Assembly: GCF_900476395.1 (NCBI RefSeq)
Contig: NZ_UIHB01000002.1
Location: 1 to 64,000, forward strand
DNA: 64,000 nt
Direction: 5' to 3'
Source: Xanthomonas euroxanthea
Lineage (GTDB): Bacteria; Pseudomonadota; Gammaproteobacteria; Xanthomonadales; Xanthomonadaceae
The position numbers and the translations under genes were made by a program. The notes beneath the pieces were generated by a model, which worked only from the letters and a program-made list of their open reading frames with translations, did not search any database and was not told where the DNA came from. Below are positions 25,761 to 34,657 of this stretch, piece after piece. Within the stretch, counting starts at the first letter, position 1. Every line of letters starts with the position of its first letter.

Positions 25761-25990
25761 CGGGAATGGTGGCGGGAATCGGGAATCGGGAATCGGTCAA
25801 AGCAGGACTAGGCGACCGTATTGTTGAGGCGCGCAGGCACTTGGCGGGCCCTGGAGCGCTATGGATCGACGATGGTCGCCTGCCAGGACTCGCTGCAAAG
25901 CTACGCGCAGATGGACACGCACAAAAAAGGCGCCCTCGCGGGCGCCTGCTTTTACGATTCCCGATTCCCGATTCCCGGCTCCCCAATCCC
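25761..25990. repeat. Inverted GGGAATC-type repeat pair upstream of metG
   Basis: Left block 25761-25796 carries three perfect gggaatc copies in a row; right block 25956-25990 carries the complementary gattccc copies. The right block touches the DUF2147 stop at 25993. Together they could form a long stem of about 25-30 bp. Confidence 0.8.
25923..25950 (-). terminator. Terminator downstream of the DUF2147 gene
   Basis: Stem aggcgccc/gggcgcct (25928-25935 and 25940-25947), loop tcgc, with a run of six A's on the left (T-run for the minus strand) and four T's on the right, so it can work in both directions. It ends minus-strand transcription 43 bp beyond the DUF2147 stop. Confidence 0.85.
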
Positions 25991-25992
25991 AG

Positions 25993-26442
25993 CTATTCAC
26001 GAATCCAGGTCTGGGTGCGGCCCAATGCCTCAACGCCCACATAGCCGCGCATCTGCAGCTTCTTGCCGCCGTCGGTCAGGGTGACCTTGGCCTTGTAGGT
26101 CTTGCCCTTGGCCGGGTCGAGCACCGAGCCGCCGCTCCACACCGCGGTACCGTCGGGCTTGAGGCCCCACAGGATGGTCATGCCCTTGATCGGCTTGCCC
26201 TTCTGGTTGCCATCGCACTTGTCGCAGGTCGGGTTGGGCCCATGGTTGGACTGCAGGATGTCGACCACCTTGCCGCTCAGCGTACCGTTGCCGAGCTGCT
26301 CGATCTGCACCACCGACTTGGGCTTGCCGGTTTCGTCGTCGATGGTTTTCCAGCGGCCCACCGGCGAATCGGCGGCCTGGGCCAGCAGCGAGGCGGCGGC
26401 CAGCGGCAGGGCCAGCATCAGGGTCTTGAAGGTCTTGCGCAT
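25993..26442 (-). CDS. DUF2147 family exported protein
   Basis: 149-residue periplasmic protein with a signal peptide cleaved after LLAQA (residue 23). The mature part begins DSPVGRWKTIDDETGKPKS, the lipocalin-like DUF2147 start, and contains a CDKCDG pair that may form a disulfide, then YVGVEALGRTQTW at the end. The family is a small beta-barrel of unknown function. It stands alone between repeat-flanked spacers with its own terminator. Confidence 0.88.
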   Translation of the reverse strand: MRKTFKTLMLALPLAAASLLAQAADSPVGRWKTIDDETGKPKSVVQIEQLGNGTLSGKVVDILQSNHGPNPTCDKCDGNQKGKPIKGMTILWGLKPDGTAVWSGGSVLDPAKGKTYKAKVTLTDGGKKLQMRGYVGVEALGRTQTWIRE

Positions 26443-26704
26443 GTGTCCCCTCCCAGGGATTGCTGTGGCCGCCGTCGGCGGCCTGACCGGAATGTATACC
26501 GTGGAGTATGGTGGGGGAAAGGCGCGCTGCGGAATGCGTTCATGCCACGCGCGCCCGGTGCCGTTGCCGGTCCAGGTCCGCTGACGGGGCCGGGTATGTC
26601 TCATGTCAGCGGTCATGGCGCTGTTCGGCTCGCTTGCGCTGCCGGCTGTGTGTCCCGCATGCCCTCGCCGATCACCGATCAGCAGCCAGGGCAGCAACCA
26701 CCCG

Positions 26705-29700
26705 CTATTGCAGTGTCACCTGCTTGCGGTTGTCCGCCGGCACGCGATCGATCAGCTTGTTGTCCGGATCGAAGCCGGCCTCCATCGGCAGGCGGTCGAC
26801 GGTCATGCTGAAACTGGGCGCGGCGCTGGTGACATGCTGCCGTTGCAAGGCCAGTACCGGCGCCTGTGCGTTCTTGCCGGCCGGAGCGCCATAGATCGCC
26901 ACCTCGATCCAGTCGTCCAGCGGCACCGCATGCTCCTTGCCCGTGCCGTCGGCCTGCAACTTGGCCGCCTGCGTTTGCACGGTCACCTCGAAACGGCCAT
27001 CGGGGCGCTTGCGCGCCTGCGCGCTGACCACGCGGTTGTCGTAGAAGGTGATCTTCTCGAACAGGTCGGTGATCAGTTCTTGCTGGTCCGGGCGTGCCTG
27101 GGCCCGAATGGCCTGCAGCAACTCGGCCGAGGTGGTGTAGGGCGGCTGCTGGAATGCCTTGGCCGCCAGGAAGCGCTGCAATGCACGATTGAGCGCCTGC
27201 TCGCCGAGCTCCTCGCGCAGCCGGTAGAACGCCAGCGAGCCCTTGCGGTAGTGGATGTATTGCTGGTCTTCCACGCGATACAGCGGCAACTCCTCGATGG
27301 TTTCGCCACCACGGCCTTCCAGATAGCGATCCAGTTCGTAGCGGAGGAAGCGGCGCATATGGGCGCGTCCGTACTCGCGCTCCATCACCATCAACGCCGA
27401 ATACTGCGCCAGCGATTCGGACAGCAAGGTGGCGCCCTGCACGTTCGCCCCGATCACCTGATGCGCCCACCATTGGTGCGCCACTTCGTGCGCGGTGACA
27501 TAGAACACGTAGTCGATGTCGTCTTTGTCGCGCAGGTCGGCGATGAAGCCGATCGACTCGGAATAGGGGATGGTATTGGCGAATGACTGCGCAAAGCGCG
27601 CGTAGCCGGGGAACTCGATGATGCGCACCTGACGATGCTGATACGGGCTGAAGTTGGCTTCGTAATAGGTCAGCGACTTCTGCACGCTTTCGATCATGCG
27701 CTGCACGTTGTACGGGTGCTTGGGGTCGTAATAGACCTCGATCGGGATGTTCTTGTAACGCGCCTTGCGCACTTGCCAACGTGCCGACAGGTAGGCGTAG
27801 AAATTGAGCATCGGCCGGTCCATCACGTAGCGGAAGCAGCGCCTGCCATCGCGTTGGAATTCCTGTTGCAGATAGCCCGGTGCCAGGGCGATCTGATCCG
27901 GCGCGGTGCAGACGGTGCTGGCAAAGTCGAGCCAGTCGGCATCGTCGCTGACGTAGGTGTTGGCGCGCGCGGCCTGGTCCTCGAGCTTGGGCATACGCGT
28001 GGGTTCGCCCAGGCCGCGCTTGCGGCGGTCGTTGCGGTCGCTGATCTCGGTCCGGGTGTTGTAGCCGAACCAGGGCAGCAAGGTGTTGTTGAAAAAGCTG
28101 CCATTGGCGACCAGTTCGGTCTGTGCCTGCTCGGCGGTGAGGCCATGTGGATGCTGGTCCACGTGGAAACGGAATACGCGCTCTTCGCCGGGTTGCAGCG
28201 GCCGCTGTAGTCGATAGATGCGGTAGCCGGCCGGCACGTCGTGCAGGGTCAGCGTTTGCCCGCCCAGGTCCACCTTTACCAAGCTGCGGTCCCCCGTGCG
28301 GCCCTGCATGCCGATGTGCACCTCGCTGATCGGCGTGGGGTGGGTGTTGCGCACCGTCCAGGTGGCATCGATGACCACCGACTGGGTTTCCGGATGCAGG
28401 TCGACATGGTTGTCGACGGCGATGATGCGCGGCTGCGGCAGATCCTTGTACTTGCGGTAATCGCGCTCGTAGCGCGCCTGCAGGTCCAGCCGCTGTTCCG
28501 GCGACAGGAAGCTGTTGTAGACGTTGGTGTTCCAGTACAGCCAGCCGCCGACCGCCACGAAGCCGAGCAGGGTGACCGCCAGGGCCGCACCGGTCGGGCT
28601 GCGCAGGCGCTGCAGCGCTTGCCGCACACGCTGGCGCAGGCCATGGCCCACGCCACGTGGCCAGAACGCCGAAGACAGCAACAGCAGGGCCAGCAGGAAC
28701 ACGCCCCAATAGCCCTGGAACCACAACTGGCCGGGCAGGAAGTGCCCGTAGCCGTTCATGTCCGAATAGGGCGCATTGGGCCAGCCGCCGAAGGTGTAGA
28801 GGTTCTGGGTGTAGTCGAGCATCGACAGCGCCGATTGCCCGATCAGCACCAGCATCAGCAACGCATAGCCGACGAACTTGTTGTTGCTCAGCACCTGCAG
28901 CGCCAGCGCCATGCCGCCCATCAGCACATACAGTACCGAGCCCAGCGCCAGCGTCTTGAGATACAGCAGCGGCTCGATGCTGGTGTAGCCGTGGCCCAGC
29001 TGCAGCGCGATCGCGGTCGCCGCACCGGCGGCCTGGAAGCTGGCGATCACCGCCAGCAAGGCGACGAACTTGCCGAGCAGCGGCACCCAATCGGGGACCG
29101 GCATCGCGTCGGTGATGCCGTCGATGCGGTTGCTGCGCTCCTTCCACACCAGCTCGCCGGCATAGAACAGCACCACGATGATCAGCAGAAAGCTGTAGCT
29201 GTTCTGCAGCGCCTGCAGCATCAAGGAGGTGACCGGCAGCACGGCGGTACCGTAAAGGCGCGCAGTGAACAGTGCGGTCGGAATGAAATTGGCCAGGCCC
29301 AGCATCAGCAGCACCACGAACGGCGCACTGCGCAGCACGCCCAGCGTGTCGAAGCGGATCTGGCGCAGCAGTTGCCGCCATGCAGTGGCCGCGCCGAAGC
29401 GCGGGGTGACCGTCAGGCGTGTCGTGCTGACGCGCGCGCTGGCGGGAGGTGCATCAGCAGGCGCAACCGACGCCGCACCACGGCGCCGCCGCGTCCCGCT
29501 GCGCTCGGTACGGAACAGCGCGAACGTGGCGGCAAACAACACACCGCTCATGCCCAGCCACAGCGCCCGATTGGCGAGCAGGTAACCGGGCAACGGCGGC
29601 AGCTGGTGGTTGCGCTGCTCCACCGACCAGTAGCGCAATGTCTGCGACAGGGCGCGAATGCCGAGCGGGTCGGACAGCGTGGCGATCCATACATTTTCCA

Positions 29701-30295
29701 GGTCGGCCATCAGCGCGCGGCTCACGCCATACAGCACGAAGAACACGATCACGCCGATATAGACCCACAGGATGCTGCGCGTGGTCACCGCCAGCACCGA
29801 CAGCAGCGCGGTGGTGAACAGCAGGTTGGGCAGCACCAGCACCAGCAGCGACCACAGATAGGGCAGTACGGCGACCGGCCCGAGCCGGGCCTGATCGATC
29901 CACGGCATGAACTGGGCGGCGAACATGCCCAGCGCGATCACCACATACATCAGCATGCCGGCAATCAGCGCCGCGCCGATGCGGCCGAGCAGATAGTCGC
30001 GTCGCCTTACCGGCGTGGAAAACACCAGCTCGGCGGTGCCCAGGTCGAAGTCGCGCAGCAAGGCATTGCTGACGAACAGGGTGGTCACCAGCAGGCCGAG
30101 CAGGCTGAAAAGCCCGAGCAGTGTGGCGATCACCGTAGGCGCATTGCGCAGCACGTTGCCGATGCCACCGCCGATCTGCACCGCATCGCTGGACAGCGCG
30201 GCAAACGCAAGCAGCGCGTACAGCGCGGCCAGCAGCCACAGCAGGGGCGAGCGCAGTTGTTCGCGCAGCTCGAAGCGCAGGAACGCCATGATCAT
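26705..30295 (-). CDS. ABC-2 permease fused to an M1-type metallopeptidase
   Basis: 1,196-residue membrane protein. The first part (to about residue 570) holds two ABC-2 permease-like blocks with many membrane segments; a last membrane helix near 590 leads into a periplasmic M1 aminopeptidase-like domain. Zinc ligands HEVAH at 936-940 and a distal Glu near 960 (SESLAQ) are present, but the GxMEN substrate motif is absent, as is usual in this subfamily. Start at the ATG at 30295 or 30289. It lies 12 bp after the ATPase gene. It is likely an exporter with a peptide-processing or peptide-binding outer domain; substrate unknown. Confidence 0.88.
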   Translation of the reverse strand: MIMAFLRFELREQLRSPLLWLLAALYALLAFAALSSDAVQIGGGIGNVLRNAPTVIATLLGLFSLLGLLVTTLFVSNALLRDFDLGTAELVFSTPVRRRDYLLGRIGAALIAGMLMYVVIALGMFAAQFMPWIDQARLGPVAVLPYLWSLLVLVLPNLLFTTALLSVLAVTTRSILWVYIGVIVFFVLYGVSRALMADLENVWIATLSDPLGIRALSQTLRYWSVEQRNHQLPPLPGYLLANRALWLGMSGVLFAATFALFRTERSGTRRRRGAASVAPADAPPASARVSTTRLTVTPRFGAATAWRQLLRQIRFDTLGVLRSAPFVVLLMLGLANFIPTALFTARLYGTAVLPVTSLMLQALQNSYSFLLIIVVLFYAGELVWKERSNRIDGITDAMPVPDWVPLLGKFVALLAVIASFQAAGAATAIALQLGHGYTSIEPLLYLKTLALGSVLYVLMGGMALALQVLSNNKFVGYALLMLVLIGQSALSMLDYTQNLYTFGGWPNAPYSDMNGYGHFLPGQLWFQGYWGVFLLALLLLSSAFWPRGVGHGLRQRVRQALQRLRSPTGAALAVTLLGFVAVGGWLYWNTNVYNSFLSPEQRLDLQARYERDYRKYKDLPQPRIIAVDNHVDLHPETQSVVIDATWTVRNTHPTPISEVHIGMQGRTGDRSLVKVDLGGQTLTLHDVPAGYRIYRLQRPLQPGEERVFRFHVDQHPHGLTAEQAQTELVANGSFFNNTLLPWFGYNTRTEISDRNDRRKRGLGEPTRMPKLEDQAARANTYVSDDADWLDFASTVCTAPDQIALAPGYLQQEFQRDGRRCFRYVMDRPMLNFYAYLSARWQVRKARYKNIPIEVYYDPKHPYNVQRMIESVQKSLTYYEANFSPYQHRQVRIIEFPGYARFAQSFANTIPYSESIGFIADLRDKDDIDYVFYVTAHEVAHQWWAHQVIGANVQGATLLSESLAQYSALMVMEREYGRAHMRRFLRYELDRYLEGRGGETIEELPLYRVEDQQYIHYRKGSLAFYRLREELGEQALNRALQRFLAAKAFQQPPYTTSAELLQAIRAQARPDQQELITDLFEKITFYDNRVVSAQARKRPDGRFEVTVQTQAAKLQADGTGKEHAVPLDDWIEVAIYGAPAGKNAQAPVLALQRQHVTSAAPSFSMTVDRLPMEAGFDPDNKLIDRVPADNRKQVTLQ

Positions 30296-30307
30296 CGCCG
30301 CGCTCCG

Positions 30308-31201
30308 TCAGGCGGCCAGCGCTTGCGTGCGCAGGCGTTGGAAATAGACGTCCTCCAGATCGGGAGCGACCTGTTCGAAACCCGGCTCCGGGCAATCGGT
30401 ACTGAACACGTGAATCACCGGGTGGCCGGCAATCAGGCGCGTGGACAGCACGGTGAAGCGTGCCTCGTAATCGGGCAATGCCTGCTTGCTGACCTGTTTG
30501 CGCCAGACCTGCTGCTGCAACATGTCGATCGCATCGGCGGGCCGCCCGGTCAGCAGCACCTGGCCCTTGTTCATGATGGCCATCGTCGGGCACAGGTCGG
30601 TGACATCTTCGACGATGTGGGTGGACAGGATCACCACGACGTTTTCGCCGATTTCGGCCAGCAGATTGAGAAAGCGATTGCGCTCTTCCGGATCCAGCCC
30701 GGCGGTGGGCTCGTCGACGATGACCAGCTGCGGGTTGCCCAGCAGCGCCTGCGCGATGCCGAAGCGCTGGCGCATGCCGCCGGAATAGGTGCCGAGCTTG
30801 CGCTTGCGCGCATCCCACAGATTGACCTGCTGCAACAGCCGCTCGACCACCTCCTTGCGTTGGCCGCGATCGGTGAGCCCCTTGAGCACGGCGAAGTGAT
30901 CGAGCATGTCCAGCGCGCTCACCTTCGGGTATACGCCGAAATCCTGTGGCAGGTAGCCCAGCCGGCGCCGCAACGCGTCCTTGTCGGTGAGCACGTCGAT
31001 GCTGCTGCCATCGGCGCCGGTCAGGCTGACGCTGCCCGAATCGGGCTCCTGCAGCGTGGCCAGCGTGCGCATCAGCGACGACTTGCCGGCGCCGTTTGGC
31101 CCCAGCAGTCCGAACATGCCGCGAGGGATGTCGAGCGTGACGCCTTGCAGCGCATGCACGCCATTGGCGTAGGTCTTGGACAGCGCGCGGATCTGCAGCA
31201 T
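30308..31201 (-). CDS. ABC transporter ATP-binding protein
   Basis: 297-residue ATPase subunit. Walker A GPNGAGKS (34-41), ABC signature YSGGMRQR, Walker B LVIVDEPTAGLD and switch His in LSTHIVED are all intact. It is of the single-domain ABC-2 export type (CcmA-like). The downstream permease-peptidase starts 12 bp after its stop, so the two form one transporter operon. Substrate unknown; antibiotic- or peptide-export systems share this architecture. Confidence 0.95.
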   Translation of the reverse strand: MLQIRALSKTYANGVHALQGVTLDIPRGMFGLLGPNGAGKSSLMRTLATLQEPDSGSVSLTGADGSSIDVLTDKDALRRRLGYLPQDFGVYPKVSALDMLDHFAVLKGLTDRGQRKEVVERLLQQVNLWDARKRKLGTYSGGMRQRFGIAQALLGNPQLVIVDEPTAGLDPEERNRFLNLLAEIGENVVVILSTHIVEDVTDLCPTMAIMNKGQVLLTGRPADAIDMLQQQVWRKQVSKQALPDYEARFTVLSTRLIAGHPVIHVFSTDCPEPGFEQVAPDLEDVYFQRLRTQALAA

Positions 31202-31344
31202 GGACGGTTCCTGTGTCCTGGGGTGGTTGGATCTTCACGACGTTGCGGTATCGCCGCATCCGCCGGAAGTCACAGCGACGATCGACTACGCCTGTTCGAC
31301 GTGCCCGTGCGGCGGATGTGACCGGACCCTGCTGTCCGCGGCGC

Positions 31345-31734
31345 TCAACCGACCTCGTACAGCTCCAGAGGCAAGTCATCCGGGTCGGCGAAGAAGGTGA
31401 AGCGGCGGCCGGTGTATTCGTCGATGCGGATGTCCTCGGTGCTGACCTCGTGCGCAGCGAGATGCGCCACGGCCGCGTCCAGATCCTCGACGCGGAAGGC
31501 GAGATGGCGCAGGCCGCGAGCTTCCGGGCGGCTGGGGCGCAGCGGTGCGTCGGGAAACGAAAACAGCTCGATCTGGCCGCCATCGGGCAGCGCCAGGTCC
31601 AGCTTCCAGGAATCGCGCGCCTGCCGGTAATGCTCATCGAGCACCCGCAGGCCCAGGATGTCGCAGTAGAACCGCTTGGAGACCGCGTAGTCGCCGGCGA
31701 TGATCGCCACGTGGTGGATGCCGGAAAGCTTCAT
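31345..31734 (-). CDS. VOC family protein (glyoxalase/bleomycin-resistance-like)
   Basis: 129-residue single-domain VOC protein: two beta-alpha-beta-beta-beta modules, HHVAIIAGDY at the N-terminus and LRHLAFRVEDLD in the middle. Metal ligands likely include H7 or H8, E55-like IELF, H75-like LRHLAF and E126-like PLELYEV. It resembles the GloA2/SMU1112c branch, often tied to lactoylglutathione or aromatic substrates. The ATG at 31734 is chosen; upstream in-frame sequence is not protein-like. Divergent from mmuP. Confidence 0.86.
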   Translation of the reverse strand: MKLSGIHHVAIIAGDYAVSKRFYCDILGLRVLDEHYRQARDSWKLDLALPDGGQIELFSFPDAPLRPSRPEARGLRHLAFRVEDLDAAVAHLAAHEVSTEDIRIDEYTGRRFTFFADPDDLPLELYEVG

Positions 31735-32113
31735 GCGGCGCCTCGCACGCGTTGCGGGCGCTGGCGCTGCTGCGGGGCCGGCACGGATGCGCGAGGCGCG
31801 GCGACAGCGCTCGGGGCTGCGAGACGTGCCGGCAGCCGGGATGCGCTCCAGCGCTGCGTCTGCGCCGCCGTGCGTGTGTGCAGATGGTATGGCATGGCAA
31901 CAGTCCGGATGAGCAGTCGCGAGGATACCCCCGGTAGCGCCAGGGCGTGTCGTGCCGGCCGGGCCGAGCGCGAAGCGTACGTGGGCCGATCGTGGGCGCG
32001 ACATGCCGCATGGCATCCCGCAATACCTGGTTGCGCGTCACGCCTGGCCACTGCATGGCTGTGCTCGCCTGCGCGCGCATGGCAGGATGCGCTGCCACCG
32101 ATCAGACACGCCG
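31735..32113. other. 379-bp divergent intergenic region before mmuP
   Basis: Contains the promoters of the VOC gene (minus) and mmuP (plus). I saw no gene, no convincing riboswitch fold (checked for SAM and SAH type conserved cores by eye) and no terminator. Confidence 0.5.
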
Positions 32114-33511
32114 ATGCCCGAGCCGTCGTCCAATGCCGCACCGCAATTCCAGCGCAGCATGCAGGTGCGCCATCTGGTGATGCTCTCGCTGGGCGGGGTC
32201 ATCGGCACCGGGTTGTTCTTCAATACCGGCTACATCATCGCCAGCACCGGCGCGTTGGGCACGGTGATCGCGTATCTGATCGGCGCGCTGGTGGTGTACC
32301 TGGTGATGCAATGCCTGGGCGAACTGGCGGTGGCGATGCCGCAGACCGGCGCCTTTCATGTGTATGCCGCGCGGTATCTCGGCCCGGCCACGGGGTACGT
32401 GGTGGCGTGGCTGTACTGGCTGACATGGACGGTGGCATTGGGCTCGAGCCTGACCGCGGCGGCGTTCTGCATGCAGTACTGGTTCCCGCACACACCGGCA
32501 TGGCCGTGGTGCCTATTGTTCTGCGCGCTGATCTTCGCCCTGAACACGGTGTCGGCGCGCTGGTTTGCCGAAGGCGAATTCTGGTTCTCGCTGATCAAGG
32601 TGATCACGATCGTGCTGTTCATCGTGCTCGGTGGCGCGGCGGTGATCGGCGTGCTGCCGTTGGCCGATGGGTCGCCGGCGCCGGGATTGCGCCACCTGCG
32701 CGCCGACGGCTGGTTTGCGCAAGGCACGCTGCCGATCCTGATGACGATGGTGGCGGTGAACTTTGCCTTTTCCGGCACCGAGTTGATCGGCGTGGCTGCG
32801 GGCGAAACCGCGCAGCCGGCGCGCGCGATTCCGCTGGCGATCCGCACCACGCTGGTACGGCTGGTGGTGTTGTTCGTCGGCACCGTACTGGTGCTTGCCG
32901 CGTTGCTGCCGGCCGAGCAGGCGGCAGTGGACACCAGCCCGTTCGTGCGCGCGTTCGAGTTGCTGGGCATCCCGTATGCGGCCGATGTGTTGAATGCGGT
33001 GATCCTGACCGCGATCCTGTCGGCGGCCAATTCCGGCCTGTATGCGGCCGCGCGCATGCTGTGGTCGCTGGCCAACGAGGGCACGCTGCCGGCGCGGCTC
33101 GCAGGCCTGACCCGTCGCGGCATCCCGTTGCCGGCCTTGATACTGAGCATGTTGGGCGGCCTGTTGGCGCTGCTCACCGGCGTCTATGCGGCCGATACCG
33201 TGTTCGTGGCGATTTCGGCGGTGTCCGGTTTTGCGGTGGTGGTGGTGTGGCTGAGCATCTGCGCCTCGCATTACGTCTTTCGACGCCAGTTGCTGCGCGA
33301 CGGCATCGCGCCGGAGAGCCTGGCCTACCGCGCGCCGTGGTATCCGTGGACGCCGCTGCTGGGGTTTGCGCTCTGCCTGCTGGCCTGCATCGGCCTGGCC
33401 TTCGATCCGCAGCAGCGCATTGCGCTGTGGTGCGGCATCCCGTTCGTGGCGCTGTGCTACGGCGCCCATGCACTCACCCAATGGCTTGCCAGCAGGAGGC
33501 CACACCCATGA
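32114..33511 (+). CDS. mmuP: S-methylmethionine/amino acid permease (APC family)
   Basis: 465-residue inner-membrane transporter with about 12 hydrophobic segments of the amino acid-polyamine-organocation type. The start fits [21 protein letters not shown] followed by [14 protein letters not shown], the conserved TM1 substrate-binding GxG. Its stop overlaps the mmuM start in ATGA at 33508-33511, and mmuM uses S-methylmethionine as methyl donor, so this is the matching importer (as in E. coli YkfD/MmuP). S-methylmethionine is abundant in plants, a fitting niche for a plant-associated bacterium. Confidence 0.88.
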   Translation: MPEPSSNAAPQFQRSMQVRHLVMLSLGGVIGTGLFFNTGYIIASTGALGTVIAYLIGALVVYLVMQCLGELAVAMPQTGAFHVYAARYLGPATGYVVAWLYWLTWTVALGSSLTAAAFCMQYWFPHTPAWPWCLLFCALIFALNTVSARWFAEGEFWFSLIKVITIVLFIVLGGAAVIGVLPLADGSPAPGLRHLRADGWFAQGTLPILMTMVAVNFAFSGTELIGVAAGETAQPARAIPLAIRTTLVRLVVLFVGTVLVLAALLPAEQAAVDTSPFVRAFELLGIPYAADVLNAVILTAILSAANSGLYAAARMLWSLANEGTLPARLAGLTRRGIPLPALILSMLGGLLALLTGVYAADTVFVAISAVSGFAVVVVWLSICASHYVFRRQLLRDGIAPESLAYRAPWYPWTPLLGFALCLLACIGLAFDPQQRIALWCGIPFVALCYGAHALTQWLASRRPHP

Positions 33512-34470
33512 CGATTCTTCCCCGCCAGCCGCGCGCCGGGGCGCCTTTCAGCCAGGCGCTGCAGCACGACGGCTACGTGCTGCTCGACGGTGCACTTGCC
33601 ACCGAACTGGAACAACGCGGCTGCGATCTCAACGATGCGCTGTGGTCGGCGCGCGTGCTGATGGAACAGCCGGAGCTGATCTACCAGGTGCATCGCGACT
33701 ATTTCGCTGCCGGCGCGCAGTGCGCCATCACCGCCAGCTACCAGGCCACGCCGCTGGGCTTTGCCGCGCGCGGGCTGGACCTGGCGCAGTCGCAGGCGCT
33801 GATCGCACGCAGCGTGGCCCTGGCTGCACAGGCGCGCGCCGATCATCTGCAGGCGCAACCGCAGGATGCGCCGTTATGGGTGGCCGGGTCGGTCGGGCCG
33901 TATGGCGCGTACCTGGCCGATGGCTCGGAATACCGCGGCGATTACGCGCTGCCGCTGGCGCAACTGATGGACTTCCATCGCCCGCGCATTGCCGCGCTGG
34001 CCGCAGCTGGCGTGGATGTGCTGGCCTGCGAGACGCTGCCGTCGGCCAGCGAGATCGTCGCGCTGCGGCTGCTGCTGGAGGAATTCCCGCAGCTGCCTGC
34101 GTGGTTCTCGTTCACCTTGCGTGATGCGGCGCATTTGAGCGATGGCACGCCGCTGGCGCAGGTCGTGCCGGCGCTGGATGCCTGCGTGCAGGTGATCGCG
34201 GTGGGCATCAACTGCATTGCGCTGGAAGACGTCACCGCCGCGCTGCAAAGCCTGTCCGCGCTGACCACGCTGCCGCTGGTGGTGTATCCAAATTCAGGCG
34301 AACACTACGACGCCAGCGACAAGCGCTGGCACGCCGGCGCCGCGCAGGCGTGCACCCTGGCCGATCAGCATGCGCAGTGGCTGGCCGCAGGTGCGCGGTT
34401 GATCGGCGGCTGCTGCCGCACCACGCCGCGCGACATCGCCGCGCTGGCGGCCGCACGCGTGGCGGGTTGA
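33508..34470 (+). CDS. mmuM: Homocysteine S-methyltransferase
   Basis: 320-residue zinc enzyme that forms methionine from homocysteine using S-methylmethionine or SAM. Zinc-binding Cys are in GINCIA and the C-terminal GGCCRTTP, and DGALATELE opens the barrel. An AGGAGG ribosome binding site at 33494-33499 lies just upstream of the ATG at 33508, within the end of mmuP, so translation is coupled. Length and motifs agree with E. coli MmuM (YagD). Confidence 0.93.
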   Translation: MTILPRQPRAGAPFSQALQHDGYVLLDGALATELEQRGCDLNDALWSARVLMEQPELIYQVHRDYFAAGAQCAITASYQATPLGFAARGLDLAQSQALIARSVALAAQARADHLQAQPQDAPLWVAGSVGPYGAYLADGSEYRGDYALPLAQLMDFHRPRIAALAAAGVDVLACETLPSASEIVALRLLLEEFPQLPAWFSFTLRDAAHLSDGTPLAQVVPALDACVQVIAVGINCIALEDVTAALQSLSALTTLPLVVYPNSGEHYDASDKRWHAGAAQACTLADQHAQWLAAGARLIGGCCRTTPRDIAALAAARVAG

Positions 34471-34657
34471 AACGCAGCCGGTAGAGCAGCGGCGTTGATC
34501 GCAGGGCAGGGCCTCGGACGAGCCTGTCAGTCGCGTGTGTGCCACTGGCAGACGCGTCAGGTCGCCTGCGCTTCGGGCCACGCCCACAGGTGACGCGCCT
34601 GGTCCGGAGCGCGCTACCTGCGGTTGCTTGACGACCGTGATGCCACGCCAGCTCGCC

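Noticed and set aside
28241-31321. 1,026-residue plus-strand open frame over the ABC transporter genes
   Set aside because: Antisense shadow of the ATPase and permease, whose motifs (Walker A/B, HEVAH) are unmistakable on the minus strand.
31735-32113. Possible SAM or SAH riboswitch ahead of mmuP
   Set aside because: I looked for the conserved core of known methionine-related riboswitches and did not find it. The region is GC-rich but lacks a matching fold by eye.
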